Assembly (NCBI GenBank): GCA_038246545.1
Contig: JBBRVW010000003.1
Span: forward strand, 1 to 64,000
DNA length: 64,000 nt
Direction: 5' to 3'
Source: JBBRVW01 sp038246545
GTDB taxonomy: Bacteria > Actinomycetota > Actinomycetes > JACCUZ01
Positions 7,624 through 16,198 of the stretch are shown piece after piece. The notes beneath the pieces were generated by a model, which did no database searches, was not told the origin of the DNA, and was given only the letters and a program-made list of their open reading frames with translations. The position numbers and the translations under genes were made by a program. Position 1 is the stretch's first letter. The number at the start of each line of letters is the position of its first letter.

Positions 7624-8653
7624 GGTGCCGGGCGAGCCGTACGCCTGGTTCGGCGGCCGGCTCGCCACCGGCCTGGTCGAGGTCAGCGACGACCTCGCGG
7701 CCCTCGACGGCACGGGCTGGTGGGCGGTCCTGCTCGACTTCGAGGGTCGCGTCGTCTGCGCGCGGTTCGCCGACGTCCGGGATGCGCCGCCGCCCCACGG
7801 CCCCTGGCCCGGTGTCCGGGGTGATGCCTGGCGCTCCTCGCTGGACCGGGACGGCTACCTCGGGCGGGTGGCGGCCATCCGCGACGGCGTCGCCGACGGC
7901 GACCACTACCAGGTGAACCTGTGCCGGGTCCTGTCCGCGCCGCTGTCCGAGGGCGCCGACCTGCGCGGCCTCGCGTCGCTGCTCGCGAGCGGCAACCCCG
8001 CGCCGTATGCCGGCGCGCTGCGGCTGCCCTCGGCGGAGGTCGACGTGGTGACCGCCTCGCCGGAGCTGTTCCTCGGCCGGGACGGCGACCGGATCACGTC
8101 GGGGCCGATCAAGGGGACCGCTGTGACGGCTGCCGGCCTCACCGACAAGGACCGCGCCGAGAACGTCATGATCGTCGACCTGGTGCGCAACGACCTCGGC
8201 GCCGTGGCGGTCACCGGGTCGGTCGAGGTGCCCGCCCTCAACGCGGTCGAGCAGCACCCCGGCCTCGTCCACCTGGTCTCGACCGTGGCGGCCGTCCTCC
8301 GACCGGACGCCGGCTGGCCGGAGCTGCTGGCGGCCACGTTCCCGCCGGGCTCGGTGACGGGCGCCCCGAAGTCCAGCGCGCTGCGGGCGATCGCCGATCT
8401 GGAGCCGGCGCCACGCGGCCCCTACTGCGGCGCGGTCGGCTGGGTCGACGCCGACCGCCGCCGTGCCACCCTGGCCGTCGGCATCCGCACCTTCTGGACC
8501 TCCGGGTCGGGCGCGGCGCGGAAGCTGCACCTCGGCACCGGCGCCGGCATCACCTGGGGCTCGGACGCGGCGGCCGAGTGGGACGAGACCGAGCTGAAGG
8601 CGCGCCGGCTGCGCGTGGTGGCTGCGCAGACATCGAGAGGACCCGCAGGATGA
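7610..8653 (+). CDS. pabB: aminodeoxychorismate synthase component I
   Basis: The protein belongs to the chorismate-utilising family (anthranilate synthase/ADC synthase). PIKGT at residues 166-170 carries the lysine that distinguishes PabB from TrpE. SPELFLGR (~150), DLVRNDLGAV (~190) and FPPGSVTGAPKSSAL (~244) are the conserved core. At 347 residues it lacks much of the N-terminal TrpE/PabB domain and is a short form. With a glutaminase (not in this window) it makes 4-amino-4-deoxychorismate for folate. GTG 7610 overlaps hutH by 14 nt; GTG 7625, just past the hutH stop, is an alternative. Its TGA overlaps the pabC ATG. Confidence 0.88.
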   Translation: MSSTEVPGEPYAWFGGRLATGLVEVSDDLAALDGTGWWAVLLDFEGRVVCARFADVRDAPPPHGPWPGVRGDAWRSSLDRDGYLGRVAAIRDGVADGDHYQVNLCRVLSAPLSEGADLRGLASLLASGNPAPYAGALRLPSAEVDVVTASPELFLGRDGDRITSGPIKGTAVTAAGLTDKDRAENVMIVDLVRNDLGAVAVTGSVEVPALNAVEQHPGLVHLVSTVAAVLRPDAGWPELLAATFPPGSVTGAPKSSALRAIADLEPAPRGPYCGAVGWVDADRRRATLAVGIRTFWTSGSGAARKLHLGTGAGITWGSDAAAEWDETELKARRLRVVAAQTSRGPAG

Positions 8654-9480
8654 ACGTGTGGCTGGACGGATCGGTCGTCGACCTCGACCAGGCGCGGGTG
8701 TCGGTGCTCGACCACGGGTTGACCGTCGGCGACGGCGTGTTCGAGACCGCCAAGGTCGAGCACGGGGTGCCGTTCGCCCTGACCCGCCACCTCGCCCGCC
8801 TCGCGGCGTCCGCCCACGGGCTCGGCCTGGTGCCGCCCACGGACGCCGACCTGCGCACCGCCGTGGCCGCCACCCTCGACGCCAACCCTCGCGCGGCCAC
8901 CGAACCCGTGCGGCTCCGGATCACCCTCACCGGTGGCACCGGTCCGCTCGGCTCCGAACGGGGCGACGGCAGCCCGACGCTGGTGGTCGCCCTGGCGCCA
9001 CTGAAGCGGTGGGCGCCGACCGCCAAGGTGGCGGTGGTGCCGTGGACCCGCAACGAGCGGGCGGCGACCGCCGGCCTCAAGACCACGTCGTACGCCGACA
9101 ACGTGGTCGCCCTGGCCAGGGCCCGGTCCGCGGGGGCCACCGAGGCGCTCGTCGCGAACACCGTGGGCGATCTCTGCGAGGGCACCGGGTCCAACGTGTT
9201 CCTGGTGCTGGACGGCGAGCTGGTGACCCCGCCGCTGTCCTCGGGCTGCCTGGCCGGGGTCACCCGGGCACTGGTGCTGGAGTGGACCGGGGCCGTCGAG
9301 CGCGACCTGCCGATGGCGGCGCTGCAGTGGGCCGACGAGGTCTTCCTCACGTCCTCGACCCGCGACGTCCAGGGCGTCCACGCCGTCGACGACCACGAGT
9401 ACGCCGGCGCCCCTGGTCCGGGCACCGCCGAGGCGGTGACGGTCTTCGCGGAACGGTCGGCCGCCGACGTCGACCCCTGA
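8650..9480 (+). CDS. pabC: 4-amino-4-deoxychorismate lyase (PLP fold type IV)
   Basis: PabC removes pyruvate from aminodeoxychorismate to give p-aminobenzoate for folate synthesis. The 276-residue protein shows the fold-IV N-terminal VSVLDHGLTVGDGVFET, the probable PLP lysine K144 in AGLKTTSYADN, and the glycine-rich cofactor segment NTVGDLCEGTGSNVFLV. ATG 8650 overlaps the pabB stop (ATGA), and the pairing with pabB supports ADC lyase over a branched-chain aminotransferase or D-amino acid transaminase, which share the fold. Confidence 0.85.
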   Translation: MNVWLDGSVVDLDQARVSVLDHGLTVGDGVFETAKVEHGVPFALTRHLARLAASAHGLGLVPPTDADLRTAVAATLDANPRAATEPVRLRITLTGGTGPLGSERGDGSPTLVVALAPLKRWAPTAKVAVVPWTRNERAATAGLKTTSYADNVVALARARSAGATEALVANTVGDLCEGTGSNVFLVLDGELVTPPLSSGCLAGVTRALVLEWTGAVERDLPMAALQWADEVFLTSSTRDVQGVHAVDDHEYAGAPGPGTAEAVTVFAERSAADVDP

Positions 9481-9568
9481 CGGGGGCGTCGGCCAGTGGT
9501 ACCTCGCCGGACCCCGTTCCCGACCGCCCGACGCGCGTCGGTGGGGTGGTCCCGGTCCGTGCGGCCGG

Positions 9569-10009
9569 TCAGGCGTGCGAAGAGGCCGAGTCGGCCACCC
9601 GCGGCTGCGGCGGCACCGCGGCCGCCCGCCGGTCGAGCAGGAGGTCCGCGGAGGTCCACATCTCGGTGACCCGGTCGTCGGCAAACCTCAGCACCAGGGC
9701 GACGGTGAGCCTGCTCGGCGCGATGTGGGGTCCGGTGGCGTCGCGGCGCAGCGCCACCAGCTCGGCGCGGGCGAGCACGGTGTCGCCCGTGGCGCTGAGC
9801 ACGTCGACGGAGACCTCGCTCTCCGGCATGGCGGTACACAGCGTCATGGCGCGTTCGCGGACGCCGGGCCACCCGGCCGGCTGGCCCGGCTGCGCGGAGT
9901 GGTCCAGGACGTCGGGGTCGACCAGGCGCTGGAGCGCGAGCACGTCGCCGGCGACGAGGGCGCGCACGACTGCCTCGGCGAGCGACGTGCGCACCCGTTC
10001 CCGCGTCAT
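9569..10009 (-). CDS. SnoaL-like ester cyclase-family protein
   Basis: The 146-residue product (start MTRERVRTSLAEAVVRALVA) resembles the SnoaL/NTF2-like alpha+beta barrel: ALVAGDVLALQRLVDPDVLDH at the N-terminus, a central GWPGVRERAM, and paired strands ending FADDRVTEMWTSADLL. Such proteins include polyketide cyclases, but many are uncharacterised, and no substrate can be assigned. ATG 10009 is chosen over ATG 10051 because AGGAG precedes it at good spacing. It is transcribed convergently toward pabC. Confidence 0.65.
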   Translation of the reverse strand: MTRERVRTSLAEAVVRALVAGDVLALQRLVDPDVLDHSAQPGQPAGWPGVRERAMTLCTAMPESEVSVDVLSATGDTVLARAELVALRRDATGPHIAPSRLTVALVLRFADDRVTEMWTSADLLLDRRAAAVPPQPRVADSASSHA

Positions 10010-10383
10010 GCCTGAGGACTCCTGGTCGGTGGAGAGATGATCAGTAGTCATCCAACCGGAGCGCAGGGGTCGTGCACATGGGCCGCACGCGCCGAAGCGT
10101 CTGACCGATGCACCGGGGGGGTACCTGTACGAACGGCCAGGTAGGCCACGACTCGGGGTGTTCCGGGACAGAAGGCCCCACCGGTCGAGATCGAACCGCT
10201 TCTCGCTCACGAGGCTGCCGACGAAACCGGCAGATCGCGCTGCTCGAGGCCGCCAGGCATCCGGCCGGTGACGGGCCGGCCCAGCTCGCGCACCGGCCAC
10301 CCACGAGGCGTTCCGTCCGACTCCGGACCGCTGTCCCTCGAGCGCTCGGACCGACGCGGGTCACCGCCCGCGCGTGGCCGTCC
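10010..10383. other. 374-bp intergenic region upstream of hutU
   Basis: I see no protein-like frame, RNA gene or clear repeat here. It carries the divergent promoters for the SnoaL-like gene and hutU; only the hutU -10 box is recognisable. Confidence 0.4.
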
Positions 10384-10389
10384 TAGTGT
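10384..10389 (+). promoter_or_regulatory. hutU -10 box (TAGTGT), leaderless arrangement
   Basis: TAGTGT fits TANNNT and ends 8 nt before ATG 10398, which has no Shine-Dalgarno sequence. Confidence 0.5.
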
Positions 10390-10397
10390 GTGATCCC

Positions 10398-12086
10398 ATG
10401 CGAGGAGCCCGACCCGTCCGCGCCCCGCGCGGCACCGCGATGACCTGTCGTTCCTGGGGTGCCGAGGCGGCGCTGCGGATGCTGCACAACAACCTGGACC
10501 CGGAGGTCGCCGAGCGGCCCGACGACCTGGTGGTCTACGGCGGAAACGGGCGTGCCGCCCGGTCCTGGGAGGCGTTCGATGCCATCGTCCGCTCGCTGCG
10601 GGAGATGGCGCCCGACGACACCCTCCTCGTGCAGTCCGGCAAGCCGGTCGGCGTGGTCCGCACCCACGAGGGCGCCCCCCGGGTGCTCATCGCCAACTCG
10701 CTGCTCGTCCCGCGCTGGGCGACTCCCGAGCACTTCCGCGAGCTCGAGGACCAGGGCCTGATGATGTACGGCCAGATGACCGCGGGCTCCTGGATCTACA
10801 TCGGCACCCAGGGGATCCTGCAGGGCACCTACGCCACCTTCGCCGAGGTCGCCAGCCAGCACTTCGGCGGGACCCTCGCCGGCACGATCACCCTCACCGG
10901 GGGTCTCGGCGGCATGGGTGGCGCCCAGCCGCTCGCGGTCACCGGCAACGGCGGCGCCGTGCTGTGCATCGAGGTCGACCCGTGGCGGGCGCAGCGGCGG
11001 CTCGAGCACGGCTACCTCGACGAGATCGCCGACTCCCTCGACGACGGCATTGCCAGGGTGGAGTCCGCCAAGCGGGAGCGACGGCCCCTGTCCGTGGCCG
11101 TGGTCGCCAACTGCGCTGACGTGCTGCCCGAGCTGGTCACGCGCGGCTGGGTGCCGGACGTCGTCACCGACCAGACCTCGGCGCACGACGCGCTGCACGG
11201 CTACGTGCCGCACGGCATGTCGCTCGAGGAGGCGCTGGAGCTGCGGACCGCCAAGCCCTCGGAGTACGTCGACCGGGCCCGCGACTCGATGGCGGTGCAC
11301 TGCCGCGCGATGGTCGACCTGCTGCACGCCGGCGCCGTGGTCTTCGACTACGGCAACGGGTTGCGCGGCCAGGCCCAGGACATGGGCTTCGCCGACGCGT
11401 TCGCCTACCCCGGCTTCGTGCTCGCCTACATCCGGCCGCTGTTCGCCCGGGGCGCCGGCCCGTTCCGGTGGGCCTGCCTGTCGGGCTCGGCCAAGGACCT
11501 GGCGGCCACCGACAAGGCGGTGCTCGACGCGTTCCCGGACGATGACCAGCTGCAGCGCTGGGTGCGCTTCGCTGCCGAGAACGTGCAGGGCCAAGGGCTG
11601 CCGTCGCGGATCTGCTGGCTCGGGTACGGCGAGCGGCACGTCGCCGGCCAGGCGTTCAACGACCTGGTGGCCTCCGGCGTGGTCGAGGCACCGGTCGTGA
11701 TCGGCCGCGACCACCTCGACGCAGGCTCGGTGGCCTCGCCCGAGCGCGAGACCGAGGGCATGCGCGACGGGACCGACGCCGTCGCGGACTGGCCGGTGCT
11801 CAACGCCCTGCTCAGCACCGCCTCCGGCGCCACCTGGGTGTCGCTGCACCACGGCGGCGGCGTCGGCATCGGCAAGTCGATCCACGCCGGCGTGGTCGTC
11901 GTCGCCGACGGGACCGAGTCCTCCTACGACAAGATCACCCGGGTCCTCACCAACGACCCCGGGACGGGTGTGCTGCGGCACGCCGACGCCGGTTACGAGA
12001 TCGCCGAGCGGACTGCCCGCGAGGTCGGCATCCGGATCCCGATGCTCGACGGCACCCACGCTCCCCCCTGGCAGCCCCCGGCCTGA
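10398..12086 (+). CDS. hutU: urocanate hydratase (urocanase)
   Basis: HutU converts urocanate to 4-imidazolone-5-propionate using tightly bound NAD+. The 562-residue protein has the glycine-rich NAD-binding segment TLTGGLGGMGGAQPLAVTG. It also shows VVTDQTSAHDALHGYVPHGM, YPGFVLAYIRPLF, the SRICWLGYGERH region near the family's catalytic cysteine, and C-terminal HHGGGVGIGKSIHAGVV. ATG 10398 is preferred because MRGARPVRAPRG is the usual family N-terminus and it sits directly after a TAGTGT box. It follows hutH by 2.8 kb, and hutI comes 1.9 kb later. Confidence 0.95.
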   Translation: MRGARPVRAPRGTAMTCRSWGAEAALRMLHNNLDPEVAERPDDLVVYGGNGRAARSWEAFDAIVRSLREMAPDDTLLVQSGKPVGVVRTHEGAPRVLIANSLLVPRWATPEHFRELEDQGLMMYGQMTAGSWIYIGTQGILQGTYATFAEVASQHFGGTLAGTITLTGGLGGMGGAQPLAVTGNGGAVLCIEVDPWRAQRRLEHGYLDEIADSLDDGIARVESAKRERRPLSVAVVANCADVLPELVTRGWVPDVVTDQTSAHDALHGYVPHGMSLEEALELRTAKPSEYVDRARDSMAVHCRAMVDLLHAGAVVFDYGNGLRGQAQDMGFADAFAYPGFVLAYIRPLFARGAGPFRWACLSGSAKDLAATDKAVLDAFPDDDQLQRWVRFAAENVQGQGLPSRICWLGYGERHVAGQAFNDLVASGVVEAPVVIGRDHLDAGSVASPERETEGMRDGTDAVADWPVLNALLSTASGATWVSLHHGGGVGIGKSIHAGVVVVADGTESSYDKITRVLTNDPGTGVLRHADAGYEIAERTAREVGIRIPMLDGTHAPPWQPPA

Positions 12087-12148
12087 CGTGTCGCGGTGGG
12101 GTCAGCTGGTCGCCGGCCACCGGCGCTCCGGCGCTGCCCGCACGTCCC

Positions 12149-12265
12149 GAGTTGATCACGCTGCCCGCACGGCCCGAGTTGATCACGGTCCCGTGATCGT
12201 TCCGGGTCAACAGTGGCGTGCAAGCCACTGTTCACCCGAGTTGACCACGGAACCGTGATCAACTC
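12149..12265. repeat. composite triple-palindrome repeat (copy R1)
   Basis: Three palindromes stand in a row: GATCACGGTCCCGTGATC (12181-12198), a long hairpin with arms 12203-12217 and 12224-12238 (CGGGTCAACAGTGGC pairing to its complement with one C-C mismatch) and loop GTGCAA, then TTGACCACGG-AA-CCGTGATCAA (12241-12262). A further half copy, GAGTTGATCACG, lies at 12149-12160. The same three-part plan occurs at 18149-18231. It lies between the convergent ends of hutU and the CGNR gene. Confidence 0.75.
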
Positions 12266-12275
12266 CGGCGAGTGG

Positions 12276-12357
12276 TGGCCGGGAGGGGGCGTCGGCGGTG
12301 GGACGCGGCGGGGGCGGGCGCGGGGGCGGGGACGGGGGCGGGGACGGGGGAGGGTCA
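12276..12357 (+). repeat. G-run tract with quadruplex potential
   Basis: The plus strand has at least six runs of four or five G with short loops, including GGGGGCGGGGACGGGGGC. It directly abuts the stop codon of the minus-strand CGNR gene. A G-quadruplex on the plus strand, or a C-rich transcript tail for the minus gene, is possible. Confidence 0.45.
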
Positions 12358-12906
12358 GCTGGTCTTCTGACGGGCCCGGTAGGCGGCGACGTGCAGGCGG
12401 TTGCCGCAGGTGCGGCTGTCGCAGTAGCGCTTGGAGCGGTTGCGGGACAGGTCGACGAGGACCCGGCGGCAGTCGGGGGCGGCGCAGGTCGCCAGGCGGG
12501 ACCGCTCGCCGGCCGCGAGGACGAACGCGAGTGCCATCCCGCAGTCGGCCGCCAGGCGCTCGGCCAGCCGGGCGCCGGGTGCGTAGTAGTGGATGTGCAG
12601 CGGCCAGTGGTCGTGGTCGGTGAGCCGTGGCGTGGTGCGCGCGTCGGCGACCAGGTCGTTGACCAGTCGGACGGCGCCCGGCTCGTCGGTGGCCGCGAAG
12701 ACCGCCCGCAGCCGCGCTCGCAGCCGGAGCACCGCGGCCAGGTCGTCGGCGGTGAGCTGGCCGGCCTCGGAGATGTCGCGGCGGAGCACCATCTCGTCGA
12801 GGTCGTCGGGGCCTGCCATACGCTCCTCGCCGGTCAGCTCCGGGTCGGTGTTGACCAGGTCGACGACGGTCGCCAGGGCGCACGCGGTGTCATGTCCGAA
12901 GTCCAT
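12355..12906 (-). CDS. CGNR zinc-finger protein (ABATE domain)
   Basis: The 183-residue protein has an N-terminal ABATE-type helical domain starting MDFGHDTACALATVVDLVNT and a C-terminal CGNR zinc finger. The four cysteines C141, C146, C162 and C167 lie in CAAPDCRRV and YCDSRTCGNR. Members of this family are thought to be actinobacterial stress or transcription regulators, but the ligand and targets are unknown. Length is typical. The gene is divergent from the DMT transporter gene, separated by 113 bp containing a TAGTGT (12926-12931), so regulation of that neighbour is conceivable. Confidence 0.85.
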   Translation of the reverse strand: MDFGHDTACALATVVDLVNTDPELTGEERMAGPDDLDEMVLRRDISEAGQLTADDLAAVLRLRARLRAVFAATDEPGAVRLVNDLVADARTTPRLTDHDHWPLHIHYYAPGARLAERLAADCGMALAFVLAAGERSRLATCAAPDCRRVLVDLSRNRSKRYCDSRTCGNRLHVAAYRARQKTS

Positions 12907-13019
12907 CGTGCTCGCTTCCCGCTGCTAGTGTCCTGCTGTCAGCAGCGTAACCGTGGGTTGCTCCTGACGTATCAACGAGCCACTGGAGCCAGGGTGCCCG
13001 CCGGAGGAGGTGTGCACCC

Positions 13020-13958
13020 GTGGCGCTCACCGATCGGCCGACGCTGGCCGCCGCGGCGGGGGCCGGGTGCATCGCCAGCTCGGCCACCCTGGTCCGCCCC
13101 GCCGACGTCGCGCCCGTCACGGCAGCCACCTTCCGGTGCCTGTATGCCCTGCCGGTGCTGGGCGTGCTGCTGGTCCGTGAGGACCGACGCTACGGCAGGC
13201 GCCCGGCGCGCGCCCGCCTGCTGGCAGCCGCGTCCGGCGTGTTCTTCGCCGTCGACCTGGTCCTGTGGCACCACGCGATCGGCGCGGTGGGCGCGGGCAT
13301 CGCCACGGTGCTCGGCAACCTCCAGGTGGTCGTCGTCGGGTTCCTCGCCTGGTGGCTGCTCGGCGAGCGCCCCGGCCGGCGGCTGCTGCTGGCCGTCCCG
13401 GTGGTGATGCTGGGTGTGCTGCTCATCTCCGGCCTCGTCGGCGCAGGCGCCTACGGCGAGCACCCCGGGCTGGGTGAGGTCTTCGGCCTGGGCACGTCGC
13501 TCGCGTACGGCGTGTTCCTGCTGCTGCTGCGGCAGGGCTCCACCGACCTGCGCCGGGCCGCCGGGCCGCTCTTCGACGCGACGGCTGTCGCGGTGCCGGT
13601 GTGCGTCCTGCTCGCGCCGGTCTCGGGCGGCATCGACCTCGTGCCGGCCTGGCCGTCGCACGGGTGGCTCGCCCTGCTCGCATTGACCTCGCAGGTGGTC
13701 GGGTGGTTGCTCATCGCCGTGTCCCTCCCGCGCGTCCCCGCCGCCCTGACCTCGGTCGTCCTGCTGCTCCAGCCGGTGGCCTCGGTCGGTCTCTCGGCGG
13801 CGGTCCTCGACGACCGGCCCTCTCCCGTGCAGCTGCTCGGGTGTGCCATCGTCCTGGCTGGCGTCATCGGCGCCACGGCCGGTCGCCGTCAGCGCCCCGT
13901 CGTAGCGGAGCAGGGCGCCGCGCCCGAGGAGGTCACGTCGTGCAGACCCAGGACCTGA
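13020..13958 (+). CDS. EamA/DMT-superfamily transporter
   Basis: The 312-residue protein has about ten hydrophobic helices arranged as two five-helix EamA repeats: residues ~5-140, with LWHHAIGAVGAGIATVLGNL and GVLLISGLVGAG, and ~150-290, with LTSVVLLLQPVASVGLSAAVL. Such carriers export amino acids, nucleotides or drugs; the substrate cannot be read from sequence. GTG 13020 follows GGAGG by 9 nt. Its last 19 nt overlap hutI, so the two are co-translated, which makes a role in histidine or degradation-product transport a reasonable but unproven idea. Confidence 0.82.
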   Translation: MALTDRPTLAAAAGAGCIASSATLVRPADVAPVTAATFRCLYALPVLGVLLVREDRRYGRRPARARLLAAASGVFFAVDLVLWHHAIGAVGAGIATVLGNLQVVVVGFLAWWLLGERPGRRLLLAVPVVMLGVLLISGLVGAGAYGEHPGLGEVFGLGTSLAYGVFLLLLRQGSTDLRRAAGPLFDATAVAVPVCVLLAPVSGGIDLVPAWPSHGWLALLALTSQVVGWLLIAVSLPRVPAALTSVVLLLQPVASVGLSAAVLDDRPSPVQLLGCAIVLAGVIGATAGRRQRPVVAEQGAAPEEVTSCRPRT

Positions 13959-15124
13959 CCGTCCGGCGGGTGGGCCGCCTGGTGACCATGGCGGGCGACC
14001 CGGTCGCCGGTGCCGCCGTCGTGGTCCGCGACGGCCGGGTCGCGTGGACCGGCCCCGACCGCGACCTGCCGGCCGATGCCCCGGCGCACGAGCTCGACGC
14101 CGGGGGCGCCTGTGCCCTCCCGGGCTTCGTCGACGCGCACACGCACCTGCTCTTCGCCGGCGTGCGGCGCGACGAGTTCGTGGCGCGGCTGGCCGGCAGG
14201 GCGTACGACGGCGGCGGCATCCGCACGACCGTTGCGGCCACCGCGGCGGCCAGCGACGAGGAGCTGCTCGACCTCGCCGCGGCCCGGGCGGCAGCCGCGC
14301 TCGCGCACGGCACGACCACGATGGAGGTCAAGACCGGCTACGGCCTGACCGTCGACGCCGAGCTGCGGCTGCTGCGGCTGGTGGGCGAGCTCGGCTCCCG
14401 GACGCCTGTGCGGATCGAGCCGACCTACCTCGGGGCGCACGTGGTGCCGGCCGGGCGGGACCGCTCGGAGTACGTGGACGAGGTGGTGGCGACGCTGCCG
14501 GCCGCCGCCGCTGCCGGCGCGCGGTGGGCCGACGTCTTCTGCGACGAGGGGGTGTTCACCGTCGACGAGGCGCGGCGAATCCTCACCGCCGCACGGGGTC
14601 ACGGGCTGGGCCTTCGGCTGCACGCCGAGGAGATCGCCCGCACCGGTGCCGCGGGGTTGGCGGCCGAGCTGGGCTGCGCGAGTGCCGACCACCTCGAGCA
14701 CGTCAGCCCCGAGGACGCCCGGGCGATGGCCGCGGCGGGTGTGGTGGCCGTCCTGCTGCCGACGGTGACGCTGTCGCTGCGGTCGAGCGCCTGGGGCCAC
14801 CCGGCAGTCCTGCGCGAGGCCGGGGTGGAACTGGCGCTGGCCACCGACTGCAACCCCGGCACGTCCTGGTGCGAGTCGATGCCGTACGCCGTCCAGCTGG
14901 CCTGCCTCGCGATGGGGCTGTCGGTGTCCGAGGCGCTCCGGGCGGCGACGCTGGGCGCTGCGCACTCGCTGCGCCGTGACGACGTCGGCCACCTCGGCGT
15001 GGGAGCGCACGGCGACCTGGTGCTGCTCGATGCCGAGCACGAGGCCGACCTGGTCGCCCATCTCGGTGGCCGACCGGTCACGGCCACCGTGGTCGCCGGT
15101 GAGGTGGCCTGGTCCGCCGCCTGA
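13940..15124 (+). CDS. hutI: imidazolonepropionase
   Basis: HutI hydrolyses 4-imidazolone-5-propionate to N-formimidoyl-L-glutamate. This 394-residue amidohydrolase shows metal-binding FVDAHTHLLFAG, the substrate-loop MEVKTGYGLTVDAELRLL, HAEEIARTGAAGLAAELG and SADHLEH, and the ATDCNPGTSWCESMP segment with the catalytic Asp. GTG 13940 follows AGGAGG (13927-13932) by 7 nt and lies inside the end of the transporter gene. No hutG or hutF (formimidoylglutamate processing) is seen in the window, so the last pathway step must be encoded elsewhere. Confidence 0.95.
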   Translation: MQTQDLTVRRVGRLVTMAGDPVAGAAVVVRDGRVAWTGPDRDLPADAPAHELDAGGACALPGFVDAHTHLLFAGVRRDEFVARLAGRAYDGGGIRTTVAATAAASDEELLDLAAARAAAALAHGTTTMEVKTGYGLTVDAELRLLRLVGELGSRTPVRIEPTYLGAHVVPAGRDRSEYVDEVVATLPAAAAAGARWADVFCDEGVFTVDEARRILTAARGHGLGLRLHAEEIARTGAAGLAAELGCASADHLEHVSPEDARAMAAAGVVAVLLPTVTLSLRSSAWGHPAVLREAGVELALATDCNPGTSWCESMPYAVQLACLAMGLSVSEALRAATLGAAHSLRRDDVGHLGVGAHGDLVLLDAEHEADLVAHLGGRPVTATVVAGEVAWSAA

Positions 15125-15133
15125 CGGAGCCCG

Positions 15134-15556
15134 TCAGGAGGCGAGCAGGGCCTCGATGGCACCGTCGAGGTCGAGATGCTCGGGCTCGTGGCCCTGCGGG
15201 CACAGGGCGTAGGTGCGCCCGAGGAAGTCGACGAGGTCGCGGGTGGGCCCCTGCAGGAGGGCTTCGCCGTCGGGGGAGGTGAGGCCGATGAAGACGACCT
15301 CGGCGCCGGCGCTCCACGACGGCCAGACGCGGACGTCGCCGTCACCGCACGGGCGGTGCACCCCGAGTGTCAGCAGCTCTCGTGCGAAGACCCAGGCCAC
15401 GCCCTCGCCCTGGCCGGTGCGGAACGTTGCGTGCACGGCGTAGGGGTCGCCCAGGTCGTAGTGCATGACCACAGGCAGGGAGATCGAGCCGTCGCCGGGG
15501 GCGACGAGCTGGACCGTGAGCTCCCGGGTGACCGTGGTGGGTTCCCAACCATTCAT
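15134..15556 (-). CDS. SsgA/SsgB-family cell-division/sporulation regulator
   Basis: The 140-residue product matches the SsgA-like protein family in length and pattern: VTRELTVQLVAPGDGSISLP, VMHYDLGDPYAVHATFRTGQ, VAWVFARELLTLGVHRPCGDG, DVRVWPSW and GEALLQGPTRDLVDFLGRTYA. In streptomycetes SsgB positions FtsZ at sporulation septa; ssgB-type genes also occur in non-sporulating actinobacteria. ATG 15556 follows GAGGAG by 8 nt. It is convergent with hutI (9 bp apart) and divergent from the PGPGW membrane protein gene. Which SALP subtype it is cannot be settled here, though the single-copy-like context suggests SsgB. Confidence 0.85.
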   Translation of the reverse strand: MNGWEPTTVTRELTVQLVAPGDGSISLPVVMHYDLGDPYAVHATFRTGQGEGVAWVFARELLTLGVHRPCGDGDVRVWPSWSAGAEVVFIGLTSPDGEALLQGPTRDLVDFLGRTYALCPQGHEPEHLDLDGAIEALLAS

Positions 15557-15706
15557 GGCTTGCTCCTCACGCGCACCCGTCGACGACCTGACAGTCCCCT
15601 GTGTGGCAGTGCCGAAAACCTGTTGCCGGTCGCGGCCTGCTGCTCGCACTGGTCCAACGAGCTGGCCGATACGTTGTCACGGGCCGAAAGTGGAGAGGGG
15701 CGGGGC

Positions 15707-16141
15707 GTGACCGAGCAGCACCAGGGGCCGCGCGAGGACGTGGCACCGCGCGAGGACCGCACGGTGCTCGACGTGGTCGAGACACGTCTCGGGTTCCGGG
15801 CATTCTTCGCAAAACACGCATGGCTCGACCTCACCTACCGGATCGTCGTGGGGCTCGTCGGCGCCGCGGTGGTAGCGCTGGGAATCGTCCTGATCCCGCT
15901 GCCCGGGCCGGGCTGGCTGATCGTCTTCGCCGGCCTGGCGATCCTCGCGACCGAGTTCGCGTGGGCCGAGCGGCTGCTCGGCTTCGCCCGCCAGAAGGTC
16001 TACGGCTGGACCGACTGGGTGACCGAGCAGTCGCTCGCGGTGCGGGCCCTGATCGGGCTGCTCGGTCTGGCCTTCGTTGCCGCGGCCGGGGCGCTCTACC
16101 TGGCGGTCTACGGGCTGCCCGGCTGGGTGCCGTCCCTCTGA
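15707..16141 (+). CDS. TIGR02611/PGPGW-type membrane protein
   Basis: The 144-residue protein has two long hydrophobic stretches: IVVGLVGAAVVALGIVLIPL, followed by PGPGWLIVFAGLAILATEF (which contains the family's PGPGW signature), and a C-terminal pair beginning ALIGLLGLAFVAAAGALYLA. Between them lies an amphipathic AERLLGFARQKVYGW. The function of the family is unknown. GTG 15707 is preceded by GGAGAGG at suitable spacing. The upstream 150 bp separate it from the divergent SsgA-family gene, with which it may share regulation. Confidence 0.8.
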   Translation: MTEQHQGPREDVAPREDRTVLDVVETRLGFRAFFAKHAWLDLTYRIVVGLVGAAVVALGIVLIPLPGPGWLIVFAGLAILATEFAWAERLLGFARQKVYGWTDWVTEQSLAVRALIGLLGLAFVAAAGALYLAVYGLPGWVPSL

Positions 16142-16152
16142 GCGCGATCCGG

Positions 16153-16158
16153 TAAGGT
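16153..16158 (+). promoter_or_regulatory. -10 box (TAAGGT) for tRNA-Val
   Basis: TAAGGT lies about 40 nt before the mature tRNA 5' end, a normal distance for a processed leader. No clear -35 is recognised. Confidence 0.4.
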
Positions 16159-16198
16159 CTTCCGCGTCCCGCGGACCGTAGGTCCCGTGTGCGACAGC

